DNA of 63,592 bases from CALZKI01 sp045124055 (GCA_045124055.1 JBGVKZ010000012.1:1-63592), one strand, 5' to 3'. Shown: positions 1 to 9,009, numbered from the stretch's first letter. Numbers and translations are program-made. The notes: a model not told the origin generated them from the sequence alone.

Positions 1-13
1 GGCAAATAAAAAA

Positions 14-133
14 GGCTCTTTAGAGCCGGCCAGTGACCACAGTGCGGAAGGCGGACTTTTCAGAGCCTCTTTAGAGGCATGCAGGGAACAGCGGCTTATA
101 GCCGCAGAGCAAACCACCAGCTAAGCTGGTGGT
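14..133. repeat. Cluster of four perfect hairpins, possible IS200/IS605-type end or omega-RNA remnant
   Basis: Four perfect inverted repeats lie within 120 bases: GGCTCT/AGAGCC at 14-27, GCCTCT/AGAGGC at 65-78, GCGGCT/AGCCGC at 91-105, and a 10-bp stem ACCACCAGCT/AGCTGGTGGT with a one-base loop at 113-133. No coding frame crosses the first 199 bases. Strings of short GC-rich hairpins in AT-rich DNA are typical of IS200/IS605 right ends and of the RNAs that overlap the 3' end of tnpB. That origin is inference, because no tnpB lies inside the window. Confidence 0.5.
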
Positions 134-199
134 GCTGATTGCAATAGCATGTAGTAAATGATAACATTTTTGTAGTATTGTAATAGATGAGGGTACAGT

Positions 200-1258
200 A
201 TGGGTAAAAGAAAAATATTAAAACTTGCCATAATATTGGCAATGCTTGTAAGTTTAATTGCGGGCTGTGGACAAATGGATAATGTTTCGGAAAGTTTGGA
301 TACGGGAGAAACAGAACTGGAAAATGGGTATGTGGAAGATTTGGTTCCGACCTATATCAGCCAGCTCAAAGGAATTGAAAAATTGGATGATGAAATTGAT
401 TATTCCGATTGCGATAATTGGATGTTTTTGCCGGAGGAAAATACGAAGGCGGTAGATACGATTTATTTGTATCCCTCTGCCTATGGAATTGCCGGCGAAG
501 TGGAAGATGATATTGCGGATATCGATGATGTGAATATGAGATTGATGGCAATTTATTATGCATCTTCTCAGGCAAGTATATTTGAAGAAAGTACAAATCT
601 ATATGTACCGTATTATCGTCAATTTACTGTGAGTAGTTTAGTGGATATGATAGAGGAAAGTCCGGAATCATTGCAATATATTGCGGCACGGGATATTTAT
701 AATATGCTGGATTATTATTTTGAAAATTGTAATGAAGGCAGGCCGTTTATCTTAGCCGGACATTCGCAGGGCTCTGTGTGGTTGACAGTAGTGCTGGAAG
801 ATTATATGAAGGAGCATCCGGAATATTATGAGCGTATGGTGGCTGCGTATATTATAGGTTATTCAGTTACAGATGATTATTTGGATAGAAATCCACATCT
901 GAATTTTGCAGAAACATCAGATGATACGGGGGTTATTATATCTTATAATACAGAAGGACCGGGAAATAAGGATGCTTATAACTGTGTTGTTAAAGAAGGG
1001 GCCATAGCCATTAATCCGATAAATTGGAAATTGGATGATACCTATGCAACCAATGGAATAGCAGATGCACAGATAGATACACACAGAGGGGTTGTTATCT
1101 GTACGAGTATGGAAAATACGCCGGAGATGAAAGCCTCTCTGGCAGAATATTTCGGAGAGGATAGTCTGCATCTGTATGATTATAGTTTATATAGTAATGA
1201 GCTGCAAAAAAATGTAGCGGACAGAATAGAAAAATATATGAAAGACGATAAGGAGTAA
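200..1258 (+). CDS. DUF3089-family alpha/beta hydrolase-like lipoprotein
   Basis: The 352-residue product begins with a basic stretch, a hydrophobic segment and the lipobox LIAGC, with Cys23 as the predicted lipidation site, so it should be anchored outside the cytoplasmic membrane. The segment RPFILAGHSQGS (nucleophile Ser189) follows a conserved ARDIYNMLDYYF helix, the pattern of DUF3089 proteins with an alpha/beta-hydrolase fold. A late His near HLYDYSLYSNE could complete a catalytic site. The substrate is unknown. GAGGG upstream supports the start. It is the first gene of a co-directional run with the condensation-like and ABC genes, 7 bases before the next one, which suggests a shared process such as deacylating or modifying an exported product. 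Confidence 0.75.
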   Translation: MGKRKILKLAIILAMLVSLIAGCGQMDNVSESLDTGETELENGYVEDLVPTYISQLKGIEKLDDEIDYSDCDNWMFLPEENTKAVDTIYLYPSAYGIAGEVEDDIADIDDVNMRLMAIYYASSQASIFEESTNLYVPYYRQFTVSSLVDMIEESPESLQYIAARDIYNMLDYYFENCNEGRPFILAGHSQGSVWLTVVLEDYMKEHPEYYERMVAAYIIGYSVTDDYLDRNPHLNFAETSDDTGVIISYNTEGPGNKDAYNCVVKEGAIAINPINWKLDDTYATNGIADAQIDTHRGVVICTSMENTPEMKASLAEYFGEDSLHLYDYSLYSNELQKNVADRIEKYMKDDKE

Positions 1259-1265
1259 GAAAATT

Positions 1266-2480
1266 ATGGAAAGACACACAGTAGAATTATTATTAGAAAG
1301 AACCTTTTTATTTGACCCAAACATTTATATGGTGGTAGTTATGACTTTGGAAGGAGATGTCGGAACAGAGGAATTATGCGAGGCAGTAAAGAAGGCGTAT
1401 ACGCAGAATTCGATGACAATGTCAAAGGCTGTTTTAGATGAGAACGGAACACTGACTATGGAGGAAATGGAAGAAACAGGCTGTAAGGTGTTCGTAGATA
1501 ATCGTGATTGGCAGGAAATTATGAATGAGAATGAACGCATACCATTTCGTATCAATGAAGGAGAATTGGTTCGTACATTTATTATTCCAAGAGAGAAAGA
1601 AACAGATGTGTTTTTTATGATACATCATATTACCTGTGATGGAAATGCTATTTTCTTATTAGCAGAAGATGTTTTGAGTAATTTGCAGGGAAAAGAAGTT
1701 GCTTACAGAAAATCCAGAGTTATGACTAAGGATGAGGCAATTAAAAAAGGTGGCTTGAATTTTATCCAGAAAAGTGGTTTGAAAAAATTAAGTCAAAGCT
1801 GGCAAAATGAAAAAAAGATTTTCAACTGGGATGATTATTACAAAGTACATAAAGAGTATTGGAAGGATAAAAAAACAGAAATCACTTTCAAAGAAATTGT
1901 AGGCAGTGAACTGGAGAATGTAAGAGAAGAATGTAAAAAGTATGGTGTAACCGTAAACAGCTATATGGTTACTAAATTGATGGAAAACTATACGGGAACT
2001 ATAAAACTGGGAATTCCCACAAGTGTTCGTGGAGAGGACAGAAGTATTTCATGTCTTGTGAGCAGTGTTCTTGAGTATGCCAAGTATGACCATAATAAAT
2101 CCTTTGAAGCCAATGTGAAAAAGGTAAATAAGATATTGAAGAATGCTTTGCAAAATGATGGTTCGATATATTATATTCCACAGTTTGTAGCATTTTCAGA
2201 TCCAACGTTGTTAGATGCAGCATATCTTCAGAATTGTATGGGAAATGAATGTAAAGCGGCAGATACGATGCGAAAAGTTTTGGGGTTATATGGAGAGGAA
2301 AGAATTATATTAGGGGTTACAAATCTTGGCGTGGTTTCTATTCCGGCGGATTATGAAAAATTCAAGGTTACAAGAGTTATCCCTGTGGCACCACATATTG
2401 CAACATCAGAAACGGTATTTACGATAAGCACATTCAATGGAAGAATGCTGATTGCAGAGAATAATATTGCAAAAAAATAA
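1266..2480 (+). CDS. Stand-alone condensation-domain-like acyltransferase (paralogue 1)
   Basis: The 404-residue protein carries HHITCDG at residues 120-126, matching the HHxxxDG active-site motif of NRPS condensation domains and related CoA-dependent acyltransferases (PapA, wax-ester and alcohol acetyltransferase folds). A second half with GVTVNSYMVTKLM and GIPTSVRGEDRS resembles the C-terminal lobe of these enzymes. No adenylation or carrier domain is fused or adjacent, so it probably uses a soluble acyl donor or a separate carrier. It shares its layout with the gene at 6403, and both flank the ABC transporter pair. The substrate cannot be read from sequence. Confidence 0.65.
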   Translation: MERHTVELLLERTFLFDPNIYMVVVMTLEGDVGTEELCEAVKKAYTQNSMTMSKAVLDENGTLTMEEMEETGCKVFVDNRDWQEIMNENERIPFRINEGELVRTFIIPREKETDVFFMIHHITCDGNAIFLLAEDVLSNLQGKEVAYRKSRVMTKDEAIKKGGLNFIQKSGLKKLSQSWQNEKKIFNWDDYYKVHKEYWKDKKTEITFKEIVGSELENVREECKKYGVTVNSYMVTKLMENYTGTIKLGIPTSVRGEDRSISCLVSSVLEYAKYDHNKSFEANVKKVNKILKNALQNDGSIYYIPQFVAFSDPTLLDAAYLQNCMGNECKAADTMRKVLGLYGEERIILGVTNLGVVSIPADYEKFKVTRVIPVAPHIATSETVFTISTFNGRMLIAENNIAKK

Positions 2481-2507
2481 AGCCTAAATAGGATGAGGGT
2501 GGCAAAA

Positions 2508-3725
2508 ATGAGTAAAGTAAATAATACCCATATAGTATGGGAGATTACCAGATTATTACAAGATGCAGAGTCTTTGGAAGACGCATTAAGAGTCAGCCTT
2601 GGAATGGTTGTTAAAGCGGTAAATGCGGAGGCCGGAACAATATGGTTTTATAACAAAAAAGGGGATGGAAGAATCTATCCTTCTTTTTGGATTGGAGGAG
2701 CAGATTTAACCGGTTTAAGTCTTGCGACTGGGGAAGGAATTGCAGGCACAGTTGTAGAAGAAGGGAAGACCACTGTGGTAAAAGATTGTCAGAGTGATGC
2801 AAGATGGGCCGGACGATTTGATAAAGCCACTGGTTTTGTGACACGAAGTATGATTTGTGTTCCGCTACGAAACAAATATGAGGTTATCGGCTGTATCCAG
2901 ATTATCAATAAAAAGGATGGAACTTTATATAACGATGCGGATGTGGAATTATCAGAAACATTAGCAATGTTGACAGCCATTGCGGTGGATGCAAGAGGGC
3001 TGAATCTGGGCTTCACAGAAGAAAAACCAATTTTACTTTCGCTACGAGAAATTACAAAGACCTTTGGAAATGGAGAAACGAAGGTACAGGTATTAAGGGG
3101 AGTAAATTTGGATATACGAGAAGGTGAATTCCTTGTAATTTTAGGTGAGTCGGGCTGCGGAAAGTCAACTATGCTTAATATTATTGGCGGTATGGACCAG
3201 CCAACAACAGGGAAAGTATTGTTTGATGGCAAGGATTATGCAACAGCCAGTGAGCAGGAATTGACAGAGTTCAGAAGACGTGAGGTGGGTTTTATCTTTC
3301 AGGCATATAATCTGATGCCTACGCTGACGGCAGAAGAAAATTTGAACTTTATCGGAGAATTGGGCGAAAATTCTATGGAGGCTGCCGAGGCGTTAAAGAG
3401 TGTAGGTCTGTATGAAAAGAGAAAGAATTATCCGGCACAGATGTCAGGTGGTCAGCAACAGCGAGTTTCTATTGCAAGAGCATTGGTAAAAAAACCGCGA
3501 TTGATACTTGCAGATGAACCAACAGCAGCATTAGATTACGAGACAAGTATAGAAGTACTTACTGTTTTAGAGGAAGTTATCAAATCGGGAACAACGCTAT
3601 TGATGGTGACTCACAATGAAGAAATTGCAAAAATGGCAAATAGAGTGATTCGTATGCAGGGCGATGTTGTAGCAGAAGTTACGATGAATGTTCACCCTGC
3701 AAGTGCGAAGGAGTTGGTATGGTAA
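2508..3725 (+). CDS. GAF domain fused to an ABC transporter ATPase (LolD/MacB-like)
   Basis: The first ~165 residues form a GAF-like sensor domain (AEAGTIWFY, GLSLATGEGIAGTVVEEG, MICVPL, GCIQIINKKDG). It is followed by a complete ABC ATPase with Walker A GESGCGKST, Q-loop FQAYNLMP, signature MSGGQQQRVSIARAL, Walker B LILADEPTAALD and the switch His in MVTHNEE. The ATPase resembles the LolD/MacB class that drives FtsX-type permeases, and the next gene is such a permease. I chose the ATG at 2508 because GAGGG at about 2495-2499 is well spaced for it; an ATG five codons upstream overlaps that site. A GAF sensor on this class of ATPase is unusual and suggests ligand-gated transport. Confidence 0.8.
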   Translation: MSKVNNTHIVWEITRLLQDAESLEDALRVSLGMVVKAVNAEAGTIWFYNKKGDGRIYPSFWIGGADLTGLSLATGEGIAGTVVEEGKTTVVKDCQSDARWAGRFDKATGFVTRSMICVPLRNKYEVIGCIQIINKKDGTLYNDADVELSETLAMLTAIAVDARGLNLGFTEEKPILLSLREITKTFGNGETKVQVLRGVNLDIREGEFLVILGESGCGKSTMLNIIGGMDQPTTGKVLFDGKDYATASEQELTEFRRREVGFIFQAYNLMPTLTAEENLNFIGELGENSMEAAEALKSVGLYEKRKNYPAQMSGGQQQRVSIARALVKKPRLILADEPTAALDYETSIEVLTVLEEVIKSGTTLLMVTHNEEIAKMANRVIRMQGDVVAEVTMNVHPASAKELVW

Positions 3726-6355
3726 TGAAAAAAACACAAAGAAAGCATTTGTTCAAGACCATTCAAAAAAATCTTGTGTCTTTTTTTGCAGTTGCATTGA
3801 TGGCAGGTACCGGTATTGCTGTTTATTTGGGAGACCAGTCTGCAGCAAAGGCGATATTGGAAAGAGCGAATGACTATTTTATAGAAAATCAATTACAGTC
3901 TTTTGAAATCAGTAGTATGTATGGAATAACAGACGATGATATCGAGGCTATGAAGGAATTAGAGGGTATCGATGAAGCAGAAGGCGGTTATTCTACGATA
4001 GGCATATTAGATAGTGACGAAAGTAACGGAAAATTGCAGATTCGCGTACATTCCCTGCTTGATAATATGAATTTGCCCATTGTACTTGAAGGAACGTTGC
4101 CGGAAACAGCGAATCAAGCAGCAATAGAGCAGAAAATGGCAGAGGAAGAAAATATTCAGGTTGGCGATACAATTGTTGTGGAACATAATGGAGAATTGAA
4201 AGAGAACACATTTTTAGTAACAGCAATTATTAATCAGCCTTCTTTTTGTTGTGCAAGGTCCTTGGATACCAGAGGAATGAGTAATATAGGAATTGGTTCT
4301 GCGTACTATTATATCGCTTTGCCCAAAGAGTCTTTCGACAGTTCATATTTTAGCAACAGTTATACTACTGCCTATGTGAAAAACTATGAGCTTGACAATT
4401 ATTTCTATTTTTCAGATGAATATAAAGAAAAAGAGGCCGCGTTAAAAGAACAATTACAACAATTAGGAGAAACTCGGGCGGCCATTCGTTTGGAAGAAGT
4501 TCGTGAAAGTGTAGACAATCAAATTGTAGAAAGTGAAGAAACATTACAGGAATACGAAACAGCAATACAGTCAGCAAAAGAACTCATAGGACAGTTAGAT
4601 GTAACAGAAAAATATTATAACAAGATGCTGGAAGAACTGGAAAAAGCTGAAAATAAGATTGAAGACGGTTTTTTACAGCTGGAACAGGCAAAAGAAGAAC
4701 AAAAATTGCTGGAAGAAGAAAATTGGATTATATCAATTCGTAATGATATTGGTGATGTGCGAAGCATCGATATTATTGTAGAGGGCTTGTACGGATTGAG
4801 CTATTCCATGGCTATCATTTTTGTGGTTGTCAGTGTTTTAGTTTGTTATTCCGCCATAAGCCGTATGATTAATGAACAGCGAACCTATATAGGTATGCAA
4901 AAGGCTTTGGGTTTTACCACAAAAGAAGTTTTGCAGCATTATATGGGATATAGTATTATGTCCGGTCTGATGGGGGTTCTGGAAGGAATTGTAATTTCTA
5001 TATTTAGTGTACAGTTTTTAAATTTAAGGATTTATGAAAGGGTATTTCTAATTGGAAAGATACCTTTATCATTTTCATGGGGACACGGGATTTTTATATC
5101 TGTATTTTTTATGATAATTTTTATAGTTGCATCTTATGCTGCGTGTAAAAAAGAAATATCATTGCCGGCAACCGAGTTACTTCGTGGAGAAATTTTGGAG
5201 AGGGAAAAACCGTTTTTCTTTGAAAAATTTGGATTTTATAAGAAGAATCGGCTCTATACCCGTATTATGGTAAAAAATGTACTGGGAGATAAGCCTCGTA
5301 TGATAACCACCATAGTGGGTGTTGCAGGCTGTATTCTGCTTTTGGTCATTTCTTTTACTATGCTGATTGCAATGCAGGATTCTCCCATTAAACAGTTTGA
5401 AAAATATTTTTTGTATGATAATCGTCTTGTGATAGATACCGGTAATGGCAATGTAGAAGAATATGAACAGGTTTTAGAGGAAGAAGGAATAGAATATATT
5501 CGAATTCAGGACCGACTTAAATTGTATCGCGTGGCAGGCGGTAATTGGGCAGGTGCTCATGTGGCAGTGGTTTCTGATTCTGATGCCAAAAAACTAAAAG
5601 ATTTTATGGTTTTGGAGGATTCGGATACAGGAGAAAAAATAGAACTACCTGAAAGAGGAATGCTGGTTTCTTTAAAATGTATGGAAAATAATGATTTAGA
5701 GGTGGATGATATTCTTGAAATTACCGATGGCTCAGGAAATCCAAAAGAGGCGTTGGTGGCAGGAGGAATTGAACATTATTTGCCTTATAATTTGTTTGTA
5801 ATGTCGGAAGAATATTACGAAGAAATGATGGGAGAAGAAGCCGACCGTTGCGTATTTTTATTGAAAGGAAATGTAGAAGGACTTTATGATAGGATGAAGG
5901 AAATGGATGGTTTCCTTTCTCTTAGAGATAATAGCGAATACATAAAAATGGATAATGCGTTATATCTAGTGGTTGCTATATGCTTTGTATTTGCGGCAAT
6001 TATGGCAGTTTTGGTGATGTTAAATCAGAATGTGATGCATATTAATCGAAAAGCAAAAGAACTGTCTGTTATGCGTATTAATGGATTTACAATGAAGGAA
6101 ACCAAAGCATTTGTTTCCAGGGACAATGTATTTCTTACGTCTTTGGGAATCCTCTTAGGCTGGATTGTAGGGATTGTTTTTGGATATATTGTCATTCGTG
6201 TTTTAGAGGTTGCTATGACACATTATGTCAGAACACCAAGCATTAAGGCATGTTTGATTTCAGCACTCATAGGTGGTGTATTTGCTTATATTATGAATAA
6301 AATTGCTTTACGCAAAATCAAGAAGTTAAGCTTGACAGATGTCAATGCAAATTAA
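3719..6355 (+). CDS. Large FtsX-type ABC permease with extracytoplasmic and coiled-coil regions
   Basis: This 878-residue membrane protein has an N-terminal transmembrane segment, a long extracytoplasmic region, a coiled-coil stretch at about residues 240-340 (KEAALKEQLQQL, LEQAKEEQKLLEEE), a three-helix block, another helix near residue 530 and a C-terminal three-helix block. This duplicated FtsX layout is that of MacB/LolCE-like and peptide or lipoprotein exporters. MQKALGF and MRINGF, next to the helices, resemble FtsX coupling motifs. Its start overlaps the ATPase stop by 7 bases, so the two are translationally coupled and should form one transporter. The cargo is unknown. Confidence 0.8.
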   Translation: MVMKKTQRKHLFKTIQKNLVSFFAVALMAGTGIAVYLGDQSAAKAILERANDYFIENQLQSFEISSMYGITDDDIEAMKELEGIDEAEGGYSTIGILDSDESNGKLQIRVHSLLDNMNLPIVLEGTLPETANQAAIEQKMAEEENIQVGDTIVVEHNGELKENTFLVTAIINQPSFCCARSLDTRGMSNIGIGSAYYYIALPKESFDSSYFSNSYTTAYVKNYELDNYFYFSDEYKEKEAALKEQLQQLGETRAAIRLEEVRESVDNQIVESEETLQEYETAIQSAKELIGQLDVTEKYYNKMLEELEKAENKIEDGFLQLEQAKEEQKLLEEENWIISIRNDIGDVRSIDIIVEGLYGLSYSMAIIFVVVSVLVCYSAISRMINEQRTYIGMQKALGFTTKEVLQHYMGYSIMSGLMGVLEGIVISIFSVQFLNLRIYERVFLIGKIPLSFSWGHGIFISVFFMIIFIVASYAACKKEISLPATELLRGEILEREKPFFFEKFGFYKKNRLYTRIMVKNVLGDKPRMITTIVGVAGCILLLVISFTMLIAMQDSPIKQFEKYFLYDNRLVIDTGNGNVEEYEQVLEEEGIEYIRIQDRLKLYRVAGGNWAGAHVAVVSDSDAKKLKDFMVLEDSDTGEKIELPERGMLVSLKCMENNDLEVDDILEITDGSGNPKEALVAGGIEHYLPYNLFVMSEEYYEEMMGEEADRCVFLLKGNVEGLYDRMKEMDGFLSLRDNSEYIKMDNALYLVVAICFVFAAIMAVLVMLNQNVMHINRKAKELSVMRINGFTMKETKAFVSRDNVFLTSLGILLGWIVGIVFGYIVIRVLEVAMTHYVRTPSIKACLISALIGGVFAYIMNKIALRKIKKLSLTDVNAN

Positions 6356-6402
6356 ATGATAACCTGCCTTATGTGGCATTGTGAATCGGGAGAAAGAGGG
6401 AT

Positions 6403-7635
6403 ATGGATAGACACATTAATAAAAGTCAACAACAGAAAATACTGCATTGTTTTTTGCTGGAACCCAACATTTATATATCGGCGGTTATGACATTAAAAAG
6501 AAAGCGTGATGTAAGCGTTGAAGAAATTAAAGAAGCAGTGGAAAAGGCATATACAAAAAATGAAACCACTATGTCTAAAATAGTGCTTGATAATAATGAA
6601 ATTTATTTTGAAAATATGTCTGAAACCGGCTGCAAAGTCTTCATCGAACAGCGTGATTGGGTAGATATTTTACATGAAAATGAAAAAAAGACATTCAAGA
6701 TTAATGAGGGAGAGCTTGTCAGGACTTTTATTATTGATGGGAAAGATGACAGTGTCTGTGTGTTTATTATGGCACATCATATTGTGGGGGACGGACATTC
6801 CCTGGTCTTGCTGGCACAGGATATTTTAAGTTGTCTTGCCAAAGAAACGGTAGAATATAAGCCACTTAACAACGATAATGAGGAAATGCTGCCTTCTTCT
6901 GTGAAGTGTTCGTTTTTAGTAAAAGCAATCATAAATTATTTGAACAGACAGTGGAGAAAGAATGGAAAAATTTTCACCTGGGAAGACTATTTCAAGGTTC
7001 ATAATAAGTTTTGGAAAAACAGACAAAGCCATATTGAGAAAACTGTAATATCAGAAGAATTGCAGGAGATAAAGGCAAACAGTAAAAGAATAGGAGTAAC
7101 GGTCAATAGTTATATTATTGCCAAACAAATGGAAAAGACGCCGGAATATGAAACGGTTGGTATTCCCATATCTTATAGAGGAAAGAACCGTTCGCTTGCC
7201 AATAAAGTCATTGTGATTCGAATGAAGTACAAATATGATAAAAATATTTCTTTTGAAGAAAATGCTAAAAAAATACATAAAATCATACAAAAGATACTGG
7301 AAGATCCTTCAAAGAAATATTTTATTTCAAAAAGTATAAAATCCTTTGAACTTGGTTTGATGGACGGTGTGTTATTGGCAAAGCATACCGGCTACCAAAA
7401 TAAAGCTGCAAAAAAAGCCACAGGTTTAATGGGAATGTCTGAAAAAAATCAAACACACTTAGCGGTTACAAATTTAGGAAATATCGATTTGAAAACAGAG
7501 TATGATTCATTCAGGTTACAAGAGTTTGATGCCATTGCCGCATCTATGTCAACCACCAAAGATGTAATTGCTCTTTGTACAATAGAAAACAGAATGACAA
7601 TTTGCTTCAGCAGTGTGGGGAAAAGCGGAGTTTGA
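6403..7635 (+). CDS. Stand-alone condensation-domain-like acyltransferase (paralogue 2)
   Basis: The 410-residue protein repeats the plan of the gene at 1266. It has HHIVGDG at residues 125-131, a conserved TGCKVFIEQRDW region and GVTVNSYIIAKQM in the second lobe. It is therefore an HHxxxDG acyltransferase-like protein without carrier or adenylation domains. An RBS (GGGAGAAAGAGGG) lies just upstream. The divergence between the two copies suggests different substrates or a heterodimer rather than recent duplication. With the DUF3089 lipoprotein, GAF-ABC ATPase and FtsX permease it completes a five-gene unit. Confidence 0.65.
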   Translation: MDRHINKSQQQKILHCFLLEPNIYISAVMTLKRKRDVSVEEIKEAVEKAYTKNETTMSKIVLDNNEIYFENMSETGCKVFIEQRDWVDILHENEKKTFKINEGELVRTFIIDGKDDSVCVFIMAHHIVGDGHSLVLLAQDILSCLAKETVEYKPLNNDNEEMLPSSVKCSFLVKAIINYLNRQWRKNGKIFTWEDYFKVHNKFWKNRQSHIEKTVISEELQEIKANSKRIGVTVNSYIIAKQMEKTPEYETVGIPISYRGKNRSLANKVIVIRMKYKYDKNISFEENAKKIHKIIQKILEDPSKKYFISKSIKSFELGLMDGVLLAKHTGYQNKAAKKATGLMGMSEKNQTHLAVTNLGNIDLKTEYDSFRLQEFDAIAASMSTTKDVIALCTIENRMTICFSSVGKSGV

Positions 7636-7647
7636 AAAGAACTTTCA

Positions 7648-7676
7648 TTGCCAAACCTGGCAAAAAAAGGTATAAT
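7648..7676 (+). promoter_or_regulatory. Sigma-A-type promoter overlapping a palindrome
   Basis: TTGCCA (7648-7653) and a perfect TATAAT (7671-7676) are separated by 17 bases. The -35 box is the left arm of the inverted repeat TTGCCA-AACC-TGGCAA (7648-7663), so a repressor site or a short terminator stem may share this DNA. It drives the GGDEF-like gene at 7715. Confidence 0.75.
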
Positions 7677-7714
7677 ATTACCAGTCAAAATTTGTATTTA
7701 TGGGAGGGTGCCAT

Positions 7715-8617
7715 ATGCAGTATCAGAAGGGAACATTAGAAGTCAGATTAAACAGTCATATTAAGGACTATGATTTTCATAGTTTATATGAGGTAGATAA
7801 AGTTTGTTCTATGGTAGCAGCCATCTGCGAAGCATTGGATTTAGATTTGTTGCTTACGGATAGAAAGGGTAAAACTATTTATTTATGTGGCAATATGGCA
7901 GAAAACCCGGATGTAGATAAAGAGGCAGGAATCAAAATCAGAGTCTACGACCGTACCATTGCACATTTGTATGTAAACTATAACGGAGTTAATATTGCAA
8001 AAGAAAAGGCAGAAGTACTTGTCGAAAATTTTGCCGGTTTACTGGAAAGCCTTGGAAGTGAAAGTTATTTTCACAAAGAAGCAGGTATGTATATTGATGA
8101 CCATCATAAATCCAAGACTGTTCACAGCGATAAAGAAGATGCATTGACAGGGGTAATGAGTCAGAGTTATTTTGAACACAGAATGCAGATTATTGACCGT
8201 TCAGAAGTAGTGCCGGTGGCGGCGATTGTGGCAAATATTAACGACTGGAAGTTTGCGAATGACCATTTTGGTGATGAAGAAAGCGATAGATTGATTACAA
8301 CGATTGCAGGTATTTTGAAAGAAAATGCCAAACCGGAATATATAATTGGCAGGGTAGATGGTGATGTGTTTCATATCATTATTCCGATTCCTGAACCAGA
8401 AGAAGCGGAAGAATACTGTAAGAAAGTACAGACCGCCTGCGATAGTTTTGAGGATGTTCATTTAGCACCAAGTGTTGCTTGTGGAATTGCCTACAAAACC
8501 AATGTAGAAGAACAGATGGAAGCTGTTTTTTCTGAAGCAGAATACGAAATGTTACAAAATAAAATTTTTATTAAAAATTCGGAAGGCTATTGCAATCGCC
8601 TAAAAAAAGGGCTATAA
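7715..8617 (+). CDS. Degenerate GGDEF-domain protein
   Basis: About 300 residues. The N-terminal ~130 residues look like a GAF/PAS-type sensor (ICEALDLDLLLTDRKGK). The C-terminal half begins with DALTGV and has NINDWKFANDHFGDEESDR and GRVDGDVF in the order expected for diguanylate cyclases. The signature GGDEF is replaced by DGDVF, so cyclase activity is doubtful; a GTP-binding or protein-binding role is more likely. I chose the ATG at 7715 because GGGAGGG sits 6-7 bases upstream; the ATG at 7700 lies before that site. It has its own strong promoter and precedes groESL. Confidence 0.7.
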   Translation: MQYQKGTLEVRLNSHIKDYDFHSLYEVDKVCSMVAAICEALDLDLLLTDRKGKTIYLCGNMAENPDVDKEAGIKIRVYDRTIAHLYVNYNGVNIAKEKAEVLVENFAGLLESLGSESYFHKEAGMYIDDHHKSKTVHSDKEDALTGVMSQSYFEHRMQIIDRSEVVPVAAIVANINDWKFANDHFGDEESDRLITTIAGILKENAKPEYIIGRVDGDVFHIIIPIPEPEEAEEYCKKVQTACDSFEDVHLAPSVACGIAYKTNVEEQMEAVFSEAEYEMLQNKIFIKNSEGYCNRLKKGL

Positions 8618-8636
8618 CATATTTTAATGTTTTACG

Positions 8637-8658
8637 TTGCATATGAATATATTGCATA
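8637..8658 (+). promoter_or_regulatory. groESL leader with two TTGCATA direct repeats and no CIRCE
   Basis: The 98 bases before groES contain TTGCATA at 8637 and 8652, a 15-bp period, in an AT-rich stretch that could hold a weak promoter. No TTAGCACTC/GAGTGCTAA (CIRCE) element is visible. The repeats are certain; their function is not. Confidence 0.3.
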
Positions 8659-8715
8659 GTCAATAGTACATAGTATCAATATGTAGCGAGAAAGTGATTT
8701 AAGGAGGTTTTATAG

Positions 8716-8988
8716 ATGAAATTAGTACCATTAGGAGATCGAGTTGTTTTGAAACCATTAGTTTGTGAAGAAACAACCAAATCCGGAATCGTTCTTCCGG
8801 GACAGAATAAGGAAAAACCACAGCAGGCAGAAGTTGTAGCTGTTGGACCAGGAACAGAAACAATAAAAATGGAAGTAAAAACTGGTTCACAGGTTATTTA
8901 TTCTAAATTTGCCGGAACTGAGGTTAAATTAGATGAGGAAGAATTCATTATCGTAAAACAAAGTGATATTCTTGCAATTATTGAGTAA
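8716..8988 (+). CDS. groES: Co-chaperonin GroES
   Basis: This 90-residue protein caps the GroEL ring during ATP-driven folding in the cytoplasm. PLGDRVVLKPLVCEE at the N-terminus, the mobile loop (ETTKSGIVLPGQNKEKPQ), and KFAGTEVKLDEEEFIIVKQSDILAIIE at the end are the family pattern at full length. AAGGAGG precedes the start. groEL follows after 21 bases, the universal bicistronic order. Confidence 0.98.
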   Translation: MKLVPLGDRVVLKPLVCEETTKSGIVLPGQNKEKPQQAEVVAVGPGTETIKMEVKTGSQVIYSKFAGTEVKLDEEEFIIVKQSDILAIIE

Positions 8989-9009
8989 TATTTGGAGGTT
9001 TTTTGAACA

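Noticed and set aside
8618..8715. CIRCE element before groES
   Set aside because: No TTAGCACTC/GAGTGCTAA pair exists on either strand.
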